Shown here: positions 26,713 through 36,873 of the stretch, one piece after another
Numbering within the stretch: the first letter of the stretch is position 1
How the letters are laid out: each line of letters begins with the position of its first letter
Source: Pacificispira sp965223125
GTDB taxonomy: Bacteria; Pseudomonadota; Alphaproteobacteria; UBA8366; Aestuariispiraceae
Assembly: GCA_965223125.1 (NCBI GenBank)
Contig: OZ244984.1
Coordinates: forward strand, 3,224,001 to 3,288,000
Reading direction: 5' to 3'
DNA length: 64,000 bases
Made by a program: the position numbers and the translations under genes
The notes under the pieces: generated by a model
Told to the model about the DNA's origin: nothing
Databases searched by the model: none
The model's input: only the letters and a program-made list of their open reading frames with translations

Positions 26713-27975
26713 ATGTTGTTGGATCGAATTCTTCGGCGTCTCGTCCGTCGTGGTCGGCTGGTACTGATCGATGCGGATGGCAAACGATATGAGTATGGGG
26801 CGGATCGGATCGAGGATCCGGCGCAGTCCGAACCTTTGACGATGATCCTGAAGGACCGCAAGGTCGCCTGGCGTATCGCGCTAGACCCGGATCCGGGTCT
26901 GGGTGAGGCCTATATGGATGGTCGGGTGGAATTTACCGGCGGGCGCATCTGGGACTTTATGGAGCTTATCGGGCGGAATACATCAGGCTCGGCGGAGGGT
27001 GTTGTGCCGATGGGCTTTACCCGAGCCCTGGGTTTTGTGATGCGGACCGTGCATCAATTGAATCCTGTAACCCGGTCCCGTCAGAATGTTGCGCATCATT
27101 ATGATCTGTCGGGCGCCCTCTATGATCTGTTCCTGGATGCGGATCATCAGTATTCCTGTGCCTATTTCGATGCGCCGGATATGTCGCTGGAAGAAGCCCA
27201 GGCCCGAAAGAAGCAGCATATCGCAGCGAAACTGCTACTCAAACCGGGGCAGCGTGTGCTGGATATCGGCTGTGGCTGGGGCGGGATGGCGCTGAGTCTC
27301 GCCCGGCAGGCACCGGGCGTCGAGGTTTTGGGGGTCACCCTGTCACAGGAGCAGTTGACTGTCGCGCGCAGGCGCGCGCATGAGGCTGGTCTGGCGGATC
27401 GAGTCCGGTTCGAACTGATCGACTACCGCCATGTTGAAGGGCAGTTTGATCGCATCGTGTCAATTGGCATGTTCGAACATGTTGGCGTGCCGCATTACCA
27501 GGAATTCTTCCGCAAGGTTCGGTCTCTGCTGACGGAGGATGGCGTTGCGTTGCTGCATGCCATCGGCCGCAACGAGCCGCCGGGCATCACAAGCCCGTTC
27601 ATCCGGAAGTACATTTTCCCCGGCGGTTATATTCCGGCTCTGTCCGAGGTTGTGCCGCGGATCGAGCGTGTGGGACTCTGGATGACTGATATCGAATTGC
27701 TCAGGCTGCATTATGCGGAAACGCTGTGCCATTGGCGAATGCGGTTTCTGGCGAATTGGGATGAGGCCGCCCGCATCTATGACGAACGTTTCTGCCGGAT
27801 GTGGGAATTCTACCTCGCCGGATCGGAAATGAGTTTCCGGTATGATTCGATGATGGTGTTCCAGATCCAGCTTTCCAAACGGCTGGAGACGGTGCCGCTG
27901 TCACGCGATTATCTTTATATTCCAACCCCGGATCATCATGGCAAACGGCAGAATCGGTTTGGCAAGACGGGATAG
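26713..27975 (+). CDS. cfa: Cyclopropane-fatty-acyl-phospholipid synthase
   Basis: 420 residues. The N-terminal lipid-binding domain is followed by a class I methyltransferase with SAM loop VLDIGCGWGGMALSLAR, EHVGVPHYQEFF, and the C-terminal active-site helices (FPGGYIPALSEV; HYAETLCHWRMRF). It methylates cis double bonds of membrane phospholipids. Placed after fatty acid and murein genes but with its own 143-nt leader. Confidence 0.93.
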   Translation: MLLDRILRRLVRRGRLVLIDADGKRYEYGADRIEDPAQSEPLTMILKDRKVAWRIALDPDPGLGEAYMDGRVEFTGGRIWDFMELIGRNTSGSAEGVVPMGFTRALGFVMRTVHQLNPVTRSRQNVAHHYDLSGALYDLFLDADHQYSCAYFDAPDMSLEEAQARKKQHIAAKLLLKPGQRVLDIGCGWGGMALSLARQAPGVEVLGVTLSQEQLTVARRRAHEAGLADRVRFELIDYRHVEGQFDRIVSIGMFEHVGVPHYQEFFRKVRSLLTEDGVALLHAIGRNEPPGITSPFIRKYIFPGGYIPALSEVVPRIERVGLWMTDIELLRLHYAETLCHWRMRFLANWDEAARIYDERFCRMWEFYLAGSEMSFRYDSMMVFQIQLSKRLETVPLSRDYLYIPTPDHHGKRQNRFGKTG

Positions 27976-28005
27976 AGGTTGCTCACTTCCATCTCGCCTG
28001 CCGCG

Positions 28006-28878
<873 letters not shown>

Positions 28879-28912
28879 TGTGTCCCCCATAGATATGCGC
28901 CGATTGTCCAAT

Positions 28913-29575
28913 TTACGGACAGTCCAGAATCTCCTTTGCCGATGTCAGGGCATCCCTGAACATGGTCTCGGTCAATCGCCCGGTATTCGTATTGTAGCGG
29001 GAACAGTGATAGCTGTTGACCATTATAATGCGTCTACCGCTTTGGTCGGTCAGGTCATGCACGGCACCATGGACAAAGCGCGCGTCTCCCGGTTTGTGAC
29101 CCAGGACGCGCAGAGCTGCATCATGGGCGATCCGACCAAGACTGAAGATCACGCGTAACGATGCCATGGCGGCGATTTCCCGTTCCAGGAAGGGGCGGCA
29201 GGCGGTGATTTCCGCGCCTACAGGCTTGTTTTGCGGTGGCACGCAGCGCACCGCATTGGCAATCCGGCAGCGGATGAGTCGCAGGCCGTCATCAGGTCGC
29301 CGATCATAGCGGCCTTCTGAGAGACCTAATTCTGTCAACATGCCATACAGAAGATCACCGGCCCAGTCGCCGGTGAAGGGCCGTCCAGTGCGATTGGCCC
29401 CGCCCATGCCGGGGGCAAGACCAAGGATCAGCATCGGGGCCGTCAGGGGACCAAAGCTTGGAACCGGGGCATTCCACCAATCGGGATTTTCCGCCCGCGC
29501 CTTGTTCCTGAAGTCAACGAGACGCGGGCAGAGCGTACAGTTTCGATCCGGATCCTGGAAGACGCTCACGAACAA
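28913..29575 (-). CDS. Uracil-DNA glycosylase, family 5 (UDGb)
   Basis: 220 residues with N-terminal Cys pair (CTLCPRLVDFR) and others that can bind an Fe-S cluster. Motif 1 is GLAPGMGGANRTGRPFTGD, lacking a polar catalytic Asp/Asn as typical for UDGb, and the C-terminal motif is HCSRYNTNTGRLT. It removes uracil and other deaminated bases. It lies just upstream of mtnP on the same strand with a 34-nt gap. Confidence 0.88.
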   Translation of the reverse strand: MFVSVFQDPDRNCTLCPRLVDFRNKARAENPDWWNAPVPSFGPLTAPMLILGLAPGMGGANRTGRPFTGDWAGDLLYGMLTELGLSEGRYDRRPDDGLRLIRCRIANAVRCVPPQNKPVGAEITACRPFLEREIAAMASLRVIFSLGRIAHDAALRVLGHKPGDARFVHGAVHDLTDQSGRRIIMVNSYHCSRYNTNTGRLTETMFRDALTSAKEILDCP

Positions 29576-29584
29576 CCGCGACGG

Positions 29585-30301
29585 TCAGCGATTGCCGCTG
29601 CGATCCGTGCGTTCGACAATTGCCTCGACGCCGGCATAGTCGTCTTCATCCTCTTCGTCATCATCATAATCATCATCCTCATCTTCGAAGTCGCCTTCGA
29701 AATCGGCGCTGGGGCCGCGAACGGGACGGGCAGGTGTGGGCGGTGCCGCCGGACGCTGGGGCTCATGGAAATTGCGGGCGATGTCCCGCGCAATTTCTGA
29801 GAGTTCGACGAAATTGTCAGCCTGCCGACGCAATTCATCGGCAATCATCGGCGGTGAGGATTTGATTGTGCTGACAACGGTTACACGGACGCCGCGCCGC
29901 TGGACCGCCTCCACCAGACTGCGGAAATCGCCGTCGCCGGAGAACAGGATGACGTGATCGAGATGCTGGGTCATATCCAGCATGTCGATGGCCAGTTCCA
30001 TGTCCATGTTTCCCTTGATGCGCTGGCGGCCCTGGGAATCGGTATAGGACTTGGCTGGTTTGGTAACCATCGTGTAGCCGTTGTAGTCGAGCCAGTCGAC
30101 CAGCGGGCGGATCGGGGAATATTCCTGGTCCTCGAACAGCGCCGTATAGTAGAAGGCGCGCATCAGGCGACCCTCGGTCTTGAACTTCTCAAGCAGTTTC
30201 TTGTAATCGATGTCGAAGCCCAGCGCTTTCGCGGCGGAAAACAGGTTTGCGCCGTCTATGAACAGTGCGAATTTTTCTTCTTTATAGATTCCGAGTTTCA
30301 C
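29585..30301 (-). CDS. NYN/LabA-like PIN-fold protein with acidic tail
   Basis: 238 residues. Residues 1-165 are the NYN (LabA/DUF88) fold with metal-binding aspartates in FALFIDGANLF, MDMELAIDML and VILFSGDGDFRSLVEAVQRRG, suggesting RNase activity. A Pro-rich linker leads to a run of Asp and Glu (about residues 200-225). The stop is 9 nt from the UDGb start, so they probably share a transcript. Confidence 0.88.
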   Translation of the reverse strand: MKLGIYKEEKFALFIDGANLFSAAKALGFDIDYKKLLEKFKTEGRLMRAFYYTALFEDQEYSPIRPLVDWLDYNGYTMVTKPAKSYTDSQGRQRIKGNMDMELAIDMLDMTQHLDHVILFSGDGDFRSLVEAVQRRGVRVTVVSTIKSSPPMIADELRRQADNFVELSEIARDIARNFHEPQRPAAPPTPARPVRGPSADFEGDFEDEDDDYDDDEEDEDDYAGVEAIVERTDRSGNR

Positions 30302-30657
30302 GGTCGAATACCTCCGTCAATGAAGCTGATTGTGATATGGGGCGTCGAGTTCGGGACCAAAGCGAATTCTCTGAAAAGGGTCCAAAACATCTTTCGTACC
30401 AATATAAGGACAGTAACTAGCTTTGCCGGATAGGGCTTTCAAGTGCTAACTTGCGGCAGACAGGAGCATCCCCTCGATTCACGGGTTGAATTCCCGGCCC
30501 ATGGGCGATATATGCTGTCCAGCGATGCGGACCACTGGTTTGCGTCGAATGTTTGTTTGATGCCGGTGCCAACCCTTGATCTTAAATTGATTTTTGGGTG
30601 CACCGTGTCGCGCAAGGACAGTCGCAGCCCTCCGTCTCATAGAGGAAAACACAGCCC
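30302..30657. other. 356-nt spacer between divergent NYN and rpoZ genes
   Basis: No gene or RNA is recognised. It must hold promoters for both directions. A TTGATC / TTGATT-rich stretch at about 30577-30600 and AGAGGA before rpoZ are the only signals I can point to. Confidence 0.35.
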
Positions 30658-31056
30658 ATGGCCCGCGTTACCGTTGAAGATTGCGTTGAACGAGTTCCCA
30701 ACCGATTTGAACTCGTGATGGTGGCCGCCCAGCGCAGCCGCGATATTTCCACGGGCACGCAGATCTTGGTGGATCGCGACAATGACAAGAACCCTGTCGT
30801 GGCGCTGCGCGAGATTGCGGACGACAAGGTTGATACCAATCAGCTTCAGGACGAACTTGTGCGCGGCATGCAGCGCTACATCGATTCGGATGAGCCGGAA
30901 GAGGATGATGACGTCCAGATCTTCGAACAGGCGATGATCGGTGCGGCGGAAATGCCCCAGATGCTTGATCCGGGTCCGATTCCGGATGCGCCGGATGATG
31001 ACGATGATGGACCGCTCTATACGCCGAAATTCGAGGATGTCGATGCCGACGACTGA
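30658..31056 (+). CDS. rpoZ: RNA polymerase omega subunit
   Basis: 132 residues starting MARVTVEDCVERVPNRFELVMVAAQRSRDI, the omega signature, with VALREIADDKV. It helps assemble beta-prime and binds ppGpp in proteobacteria. The C-terminal half is an acidic tail (EEDDDVQIFEQ; DDDDDG) longer than in E. coli. Followed by a strong terminator and by rsh. Confidence 0.96.
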   Translation: MARVTVEDCVERVPNRFELVMVAAQRSRDISTGTQILVDRDNDKNPVVALREIADDKVDTNQLQDELVRGMQRYIDSDEPEEDDDVQIFEQAMIGAAEMPQMLDPGPIPDAPDDDDDGPLYTPKFEDVDADD

Positions 31057-31125
31057 TGGCGGCGTTTCTTGTTGGATCGTTTTCCTGACGGTCCTTTGAC
31101 GGATTTCAGGACCACTGTGTTTGCG

Positions 31126-31160
31126 CAAGGCCCGGTAGACTTTACTGGGCCTTGTTTTAT
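31126..31160 (+). terminator. Rho-independent terminator after rpoZ
   Basis: Stem CAAGGCCCGGTA (31126-31137) / TACTGGGCCTTG (31143-31154), one G-T wobble, loop GACTT, then TTTTAT. A second hairpin GGTCCT/AGGACC lies just before it (31090-31113). It would separate rpoZ from rsh. Confidence 0.8.
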
Positions 31161-31257
31161 CGCGACTGCGGGACGAAATATCTTTCTTCCGCTGCCGGTT
31201 TACGAAACTGTACCGGTTGGAAATCTTTAATGGAAACGGCGAGGCTTCGCGCACGCG

Positions 31258-33429
31258 ATGATGCGGCAGTACGAATTGGTTGAGCGGGTGAAGGCCTATG
31301 AGCCTGGCGCAGACGAGGATGCGCTGAACCGCGCCTATGTCTTCACCGTCAAGGCGCATGGCAACCAGAAGCGCGCAAGCGGTGATCCGTACTTTTCCCA
31401 CCCGGTCGAGGTCGCGGGACTGCTGAGCGACAAGCGACTGGACTGCGCCTCGATCATTACCGGATTGCTGCATGATACGGTGGAAGACACCGACATCACA
31501 GTCCTGGACATCCGCGCGACCTTTGGGGAGGAGGTGGCAGCGCTGGTTGACGGGGTCACCAAGCTGTCGCAACTGGAATTGCAGTCCGACCGCACCAAGC
31601 AGGCGGAGAATTTCCGCAAGCTGGTCTTGGCGATGTCGCAGGACATCCGCGTTCTGATCGTCAAGCTGGCTGATCGGCTGCACAACATGCGGACCCTCCA
31701 TTTTATCAAGGCACCGGAAAAGCGGCGTCGCATCGCGCGTGAGACAATGGATATCTATGTTCCCCTGACGGAGCGGATTGGGATTCGCGACTGGCAGGAG
31801 GAGTTGGAGGATATTGCCTTTCAGGAACTCAATCCCGATGCCCGTGCGTCCATCGTCGCGCGCCTGGAATTCCTGCAGGAAGCGGGTGGCGATGTCGTCA
31901 AGCGGGTCCAGGTGTCACTGGAACGGGACATGGAGAAGGCGGGAATTCCGACCGAGGTGAGTGGCAGACAGAAGCGCCCCTATTCGATCTGGCGCAAGAT
32001 GCAGCGGCAGAATATCGGTTTCGAGCAACTCTCCGATATCATGGCCTTCCGCGTCGTGGTGAATACTGTGGAGGATTGCTACAAGGCCCTGGGGGCTATC
32101 CACGGTCGCTATTCCATGGTGCCGGGTCGATTCAAGGATTATATCTCACTGCCGAAGCCGAATGGCTATCGCTCGATCCATACCGGTGTTATCGGGCCGG
32201 AAAACCGGCGGATCGAAATCCAGATACGCACCCGCGACATGCATGATATTGCCGAACTGGGCGTCGCTGCCCATTGGCGTTACAAGGAAGCTGGCGCGGA
32301 GCGCCCCTCCGATGAGGAATTGGGCCTGACCGAGGGCAAGCAGTATCGCTGGCTGCGCGAATTGCTTGAAATTCTGGACAATGCCTCCAGCCCGGAGGAT
32401 TTCCTGGAACATACCAAGATGGAGATGTTCTCGGATCAGGTCTTCATCTTCACACCCAAGGGCGACCTGCATGCGCTTCCGCGTGGTTCGACACCGGTCG
32501 ACTTCGCCTATGCCGTCCATACCGATGTAGGCAACCGCTGCACGGCGGCGCGGGTGAATGGGCGTCTGGTGCCATTGCGTACTCAACTACGCAATGGCGA
32601 TCAGGTAGAAATCGTCACCTCCAAGGCGCAGACGCCATCTCCGGCCTGGGAGACCTTTGTTGTCACCGGCAAGGCGCGGGCCTGTATCCGGCGCTTTGTA
32701 CGCTCCGTTCAGCGGGAACAATATGTCCGGCTGGGCAAGGAAATCCTGGACCGTGCTTTCAAGGCGGCGGGATACGATCCGACGGAAAAGGCGATCAAGG
32801 GGATCGCCCAGCGGTTCGATGCGGAAACCGCAGAAGACATCCATGCTGCCGTCGGGGAAGGACGCATTTCCGCTCGCGACGTGCTGTTCGCCGTCTATCC
32901 AGGCGCGAAGGAAAAGGAGAAGGAAAAAGGCGGAGCGCCGAAGCGCCGTATGACGATGGGCAATGTCGATCCGACATCCGGCGGTGCCATTCCAATTCGC
33001 GGTCTTATTCCGCATATGGCCATTCATTTTGCCAAATGTTGCCATCCCCTGCCGGGAGATCGCATCATCGGAATCGTGACAACGGGGAAGGGGGTTACGA
33101 TCCATAACATCGATTGCGCAACCCTGGAGAATTTCTCTGACATGCCGGAGCGGTGGCTGGATGTATCCTGGGATTCGGATGCGGTGGACGGGACTGCCTT
33201 CACCGGTCGGATTCGTGCGGTTCTGATCAATGAACCTGGCGCGCTGGCCGAGGTGACGGGTGTGATCGGGCGAGATGGCGGTAATATATCGAATCTCAAA
33301 TTTACCAGCCGAAGCGAAGATTTTTTCGAGATGCTGATCGATATTGAAGTCACCGACGCGAAACAGTTGAACAATGTCCTGGCTGCCCTGAGAGCCTCGA
33401 AACTCGTCAATTCGGTCGAACGGGCCTGA
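31258..33429 (+). CDS. rsh: Bifunctional (p)ppGpp synthetase/hydrolase (Rsh, RelA/SpoT)
   Basis: 723 residues: HD hydrolase (HPVEVAGLL, GLLHDTVEDTDIT), synthetase (YSIWRKMQRQ, GRFKDYISLPKPNGYRSIHT), TGS (VFIFTPKGDLHALPRGSTPVDFAY), zinc-finger/helical region (HFAKCCHPLPGDRI) and ACT (EPGALAEVTGVIGRDGGNIS). The HD site is intact and the synthetase carries the RxKD form (RFKD) typical of bifunctional enzymes, so it can make and degrade the alarmone. Starts at tandem ATGs at 31258. Confidence 0.96.
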   Translation: MMRQYELVERVKAYEPGADEDALNRAYVFTVKAHGNQKRASGDPYFSHPVEVAGLLSDKRLDCASIITGLLHDTVEDTDITVLDIRATFGEEVAALVDGVTKLSQLELQSDRTKQAENFRKLVLAMSQDIRVLIVKLADRLHNMRTLHFIKAPEKRRRIARETMDIYVPLTERIGIRDWQEELEDIAFQELNPDARASIVARLEFLQEAGGDVVKRVQVSLERDMEKAGIPTEVSGRQKRPYSIWRKMQRQNIGFEQLSDIMAFRVVVNTVEDCYKALGAIHGRYSMVPGRFKDYISLPKPNGYRSIHTGVIGPENRRIEIQIRTRDMHDIAELGVAAHWRYKEAGAERPSDEELGLTEGKQYRWLRELLEILDNASSPEDFLEHTKMEMFSDQVFIFTPKGDLHALPRGSTPVDFAYAVHTDVGNRCTAARVNGRLVPLRTQLRNGDQVEIVTSKAQTPSPAWETFVVTGKARACIRRFVRSVQREQYVRLGKEILDRAFKAAGYDPTEKAIKGIAQRFDAETAEDIHAAVGEGRISARDVLFAVYPGAKEKEKEKGGAPKRRMTMGNVDPTSGGAIPIRGLIPHMAIHFAKCCHPLPGDRIIGIVTTGKGVTIHNIDCATLENFSDMPERWLDVSWDSDAVDGTAFTGRIRAVLINEPGALAEVTGVIGRDGGNISNLKFTSRSEDFFEMLIDIEVTDAKQLNNVLAALRASKLVNSVERA

Positions 33430-33434
33430 CGCGA

Positions 33435-34001
33435 ATGGTCTTCAAGCGTCGCACGCCACATGGATTCTGGGACCGTATTCGAGGATTCGTCTGGCCGCGC
33501 ATGAGTCTTCGCCGTATTGCGAGCTATTACAAGCGTCGCGTTGTGCGCCTGCCTGGAACACCGCACAGCATTGCGGCCGGTTTCGCCGCTGGGGCAGCGG
33601 TCAGCTTCACCCCGTTCATGGGGTTTCATTTCCTGCTCGGCGCAGCGGTTGCCTATGTAACGCGCGGGAACCTTATTGCATCGGCCCTCGGGACTTTGGT
33701 GGGCAATCCCTGGACGTTTCCGCTGATCTGGGTCGTGATCTATGAAATCGGGACACTGGTGATGCAGGAGCGGGAAACCCGCGTTCCCTGGAATTCGCTC
33801 TCTTTTACCTATCTGTTGGATCATATCAATGAAGTACTTGTGCCAATGATCATTGGTGGCGCGATCATGTCCGTCATTGTTTTTCCGCTATTTTATTTTC
33901 CAATCCGGATCATGATCCAGGGGTTTCGCGCGATGCGTCAGGAACGTCAGCGCCGTCGCGCTGATGCGCGTCAGCGCACAACGTCGGAGGAATCGTTATG
34001 A
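33435..34001 (+). CDS. DUF2062 membrane protein
   Basis: 188 residues. Basic N-terminus, then PHSIAAGFAAGAAVSFTPFMGFHFLLGAAVA and GTLVGNPWTFPLIW, the typical DUF2062 motif, then a second pair of hydrophobic segments and a strongly basic C-terminus. Function unknown. It begins 5 nt after rsh and overlaps acpS by 4 nt, fixing it in the rsh-acpS-lepB operon as in other alphaproteobacteria. Confidence 0.87.
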   Translation: MVFKRRTPHGFWDRIRGFVWPRMSLRRIASYYKRRVVRLPGTPHSIAAGFAAGAAVSFTPFMGFHFLLGAAVAYVTRGNLIASALGTLVGNPWTFPLIWVVIYEIGTLVMQERETRVPWNSLSFTYLLDHINEVLVPMIIGGAIMSVIVFPLFYFPIRIMIQGFRAMRQERQRRRADARQRTTSEESL

Positions 34002-34435
34002 TTATAGGAACCGGAACCGATCTTTGCGAGATTTCCCGGATTGCGGTTTCCCTGGAACGGTTCGGGGACCGGTTCACCCATCGGTGCTATACTGAGCGGG
34101 AGCGGTTCCGGGCGGATCGCCGTCCGGCAAAGCGCGCCGACCGGTACGCCCAGATGTTTGCCGCAAAGGAAGCCTGTTCAAAGGCGCTCGGCACCGGATT
34201 TCGCAAGGGCGTGTTCTGGCGCGATATGGAGGTCGTACCCCTGCCCAGCGGCAAGCCGACGCTTCATCTTCATGGTGGAGCGAAACTGCGGGCTGAAAGC
34301 CTGATGCCCGATGGCATGGTGCCGCTTGTCGATGTCTCCCTGACGGATGAGGCGGGGATGGCCCATGCGATGGTGATCCTTTCCGCTATACCGATGGCCC
34401 AGGCGGCATTGCTGAAGGCGTTGCGGGAGGCCTGA
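33998..34435 (+). CDS. acpS: Holo-ACP synthase
   Basis: 145 residues: IIGTGTDLCEISRI with the Mg-binding Asp, and FAAKEACSKALGTGF with Glu and Lys of the phosphopantetheinyl transferase site. It attaches phosphopantetheine to AcpP. ATGA overlap with the DUF2062 gene. Confidence 0.95.
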   Translation: MIIGTGTDLCEISRIAVSLERFGDRFTHRCYTERERFRADRRPAKRADRYAQMFAAKEACSKALGTGFRKGVFWRDMEVVPLPSGKPTLHLHGGAKLRAESLMPDGMVPLVDVSLTDEAGMAHAMVILSAIPMAQAALLKALREA

Positions 34436-34523
34436 TACTGCCCCGCAGGGTTGACACGTCCCGTGGCACGGGGGCATATCCGCGACGCACCACGCCCCTT
34501 GTTGAAATGGAAACAGAACCTTC

Positions 34524-35279
34524 ATGGCCAAGATGCCCCCGCAGGATCAAGAGACAAAGTCCTCCAGGTCACGATCCGGTGCTCTGGATTCGATTTGGGA
34601 ACTGGCGAAGACGATTTTCTGGGCAGGCCTGATCGCCATCGGGGTGCGGGTTTTCGCCTATGAGCCGTTCAATATTCCGTCGGGGTCGATGTTGCCGACC
34701 TTGAAGATTGGGGATTATCTGTTCGTCTCCAAATTCTCCTACGGCTATGGCAAATATTCTTTTCCCTACAGCCCGTTCGATTTTTCCGGTCGGGTTATGG
34801 GCGAGGGACCGGAGCGGGGCGATGTCGCTGTTTTCCGCAAGCCGACCGATACCTCCATTGATTTCATCAAGCGCGTGGTCGGGCTCCCGGGTGATACGAT
34901 CCAGGTCATAGATGGCATTCTCCATATCAATGGTGAACCGGTGGAGCGTCGTCAGATCGACGACTATGTGCCGGAATATGGTGAGCGTCTGGGCGACCGC
35001 GCGCCTCTCTATATCGAAACACTGCCGAATGGCGTGTCGCACGAAATCATCGAGGCCATGGGCGATCAGTGGAGCCTGGACAACACACCGGAATTCGTTG
35101 TCCCGCCGGGTCATTATTTCGCCATGGGGGATAACCGCGACCAGTCTCAGGACAGCAGGGTTCTAAGCCAGGTCGGTTTTATCCCGGCGGAGAATTTCAT
35201 TGGCCGGGCGACCATCATCTTCTTTTCCTGGGGCGAGTCCGGGCCACGTTTCTCGCGGTTCTTCAATGTCGTCGACTGA
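34524..35279 (+). CDS. lepB: Signal peptidase I
   Basis: 251 residues with one N-terminal membrane segment (TIFWAGLIAIGVRVFAYEPF). The catalytic Ser is in NIPSGSMLPTLKIGDYL, the Lys in FIKRVVGLPGDTI, and box E is FAMGDNRDQSQDSR. Cleaves signal peptides of exported proteins. Its 3' end overlaps rnc by 14 nt. Confidence 0.96.
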   Translation: MAKMPPQDQETKSSRSRSGALDSIWELAKTIFWAGLIAIGVRVFAYEPFNIPSGSMLPTLKIGDYLFVSKFSYGYGKYSFPYSPFDFSGRVMGEGPERGDVAVFRKPTDTSIDFIKRVVGLPGDTIQVIDGILHINGEPVERRQIDDYVPEYGERLGDRAPLYIETLPNGVSHEIIEAMGDQWSLDNTPEFVVPPGHYFAMGDNRDQSQDSRVLSQVGFIPAENFIGRATIIFFSWGESGPRFSRFFNVVD

Positions 35280-35952
35280 CGCGGATCGCCCGGAACTGGA
35301 ACAGCGTCTGGGTCATCGATTCGCAAACAGGCGTCTCCTGGATCGGGCGCTGACCCATCGAAGCGCCGGAAATCTGGGCGATGGCAGTTATGAGCGGCTG
35401 GAATTTCTGGGCGACCGGGTGCTGGGTCTGGTGATCGCAGACCTGCTGCTGCTGAATTTTCCGAAGGAACCGGAGGGCCATCTGTCGCGGCGATATAATG
35501 CCTTGGTGCGGCAGGAGACTCTGGCGGCGATTGCCCGTGATCTTAATCTCGGTCCGGATATTCGGTTTGGAACGTCGGAAGAGGCGGAGGGTGGAGCCAA
35601 TCCGGGCATTCTGTCCGATGTCTGCGAGGCGATCATCGCGGCCCTGTATCGGGACGGTGGGCTGGAGGTGGCGCGGAATTTCATCCTGCGGCATTGGGAG
35701 CCGCGTCTGGACATCGATCTGAAGCCGCCGCGCGACGGCAAGTCGGCATTGCAGGAATGGACCATGGCGCGCGGCCTCGGTCTGCCCCAATATGAGGAAC
35801 TGGCGCGCAGCGGTCCGGATCATGCGCCGGTATTCACCATCCGCGTATCGGTTCCCGGCCACGGCTCGGCCACGGCCGAGGGGCGCGCCAAACGGCAGGC
35901 GGAGCAAACCGCCGCCGAACTGCTTTTTGAAAGCTTGAAAAATGTCGAATGA
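35266..35952 (+). CDS. rnc: Ribonuclease III
   Basis: 228 residues: RNase III signature ERLEFLGDRVLGLVIADLL with catalytic Glu/Asp, second acidic pair in LSDVCEAIIAALYRDGG, and a C-terminal dsRNA-binding domain ending AKRQAEQTAAELLFESL. ATG 35266 lies inside the lepB end; the longer in-frame start at 35200 has no conserved sequence. Overlaps era by 11 nt. Confidence 0.95.
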   Translation: MSSTDADRPELEQRLGHRFANRRLLDRALTHRSAGNLGDGSYERLEFLGDRVLGLVIADLLLLNFPKEPEGHLSRRYNALVRQETLAAIARDLNLGPDIRFGTSEEAEGGANPGILSDVCEAIIAALYRDGGLEVARNFILRHWEPRLDIDLKPPRDGKSALQEWTMARGLGLPQYEELARSGPDHAPVFTIRVSVPGHGSATAEGRAKRQAEQTAAELLFESLKNVE

Positions 35953-36859
35953 CACACTGGACCTTCCCGATACCCGCTGCGGCTTCGTTGCGGTGATCGG
36001 TGCGCCCAATGCCGGTAAATCGACCCTGGTCAATGAACTGGTGGGGGCCAAGGTCTCCATCGTCACCCACAAGGTCCAGACTACCCGCACTCGTATTCTG
36101 GGCATCGCGCTGCGTGGGTCGACGCAGATCGCCTTTGTCGATACGCCGGGGATTTTCAAGCCGAAGGGACGGCTTGACCGCGCCATGGTATCCGCCGCCT
36201 GGCAGGGGTCGATGGAAGCAGACGCAACGATCCTGCTGGTCGACTCCCAGATCGGCGTGAATGACGAGGTGGAGGCGATCCTGAAAGGCCTGGCCGATGC
36301 CGGGCGCAAGGCAATCCTGGCGCTGAACAAGGTCGATCTGGTGAAGCGGGAGAACCTGCTGTTACTGGCTGACCGGCTGAACGGCACAGGGCAATTTACT
36401 GATATCTTCATGATTTCCGCGACCCGTGCCGACGGAACCGAGGATATGATCCGGTCGGTCGCCGCGCGGATGCCAGCCAGCCCCTGGCTGTTCCCGGAAG
36501 ACCAGCTTTCCGACATGCCGCAGATGCTGCTGGCCGCCGAAGTGACGCGCGAGAAGCTGTTCCTGAACGTGCATCAGGAACTGCCCTATGCGCTGACGGT
36601 GGAGACGGAAGGATATTCCGTGAAGAAAGACGGATCGATCCGCATCGAGCAGGTGATCTATGTCGAGCGGGAAAGCCAGCGTTCCATCATTCTGGGCAAG
36701 GGCGGCGCGAAAGTGAAGACCGTCGGCACCGCCGCACGGGAGGAGTTAAGCGAGATGTTCGACGCCAAGGTCCACCTCTTTCTTTATGTGAAGGTGCGGG
36801 ACCGCTGGCAGGAAGATCCGGAACGGTACCGGGTCTGGAATCTGGATTTCAAGGCATAG
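35942..36859 (+). CDS. era: GTPase Era
   Basis: 305 residues: G1 GAPNAGKSTLVNEL, G3 DTPGIF, G4 NKVD and C-terminal KH domain with IILGKGGAKVKTVGTAAREEL. It acts in 16S rRNA maturation with RNase III. The usual alphaproteobacterial partner recO is not next; a trmJ-like gene follows after 14 nt. Confidence 0.96.
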   Translation: MSNDTLDLPDTRCGFVAVIGAPNAGKSTLVNELVGAKVSIVTHKVQTTRTRILGIALRGSTQIAFVDTPGIFKPKGRLDRAMVSAAWQGSMEADATILLVDSQIGVNDEVEAILKGLADAGRKAILALNKVDLVKRENLLLLADRLNGTGQFTDIFMISATRADGTEDMIRSVAARMPASPWLFPEDQLSDMPQMLLAAEVTREKLFLNVHQELPYALTVETEGYSVKKDGSIRIEQVIYVERESQRSIILGKGGAKVKTVGTAAREELSEMFDAKVHLFLYVKVRDRWQEDPERYRVWNLDFKA

Positions 36860-36873
36860 TGTAAGGGAAGGCA

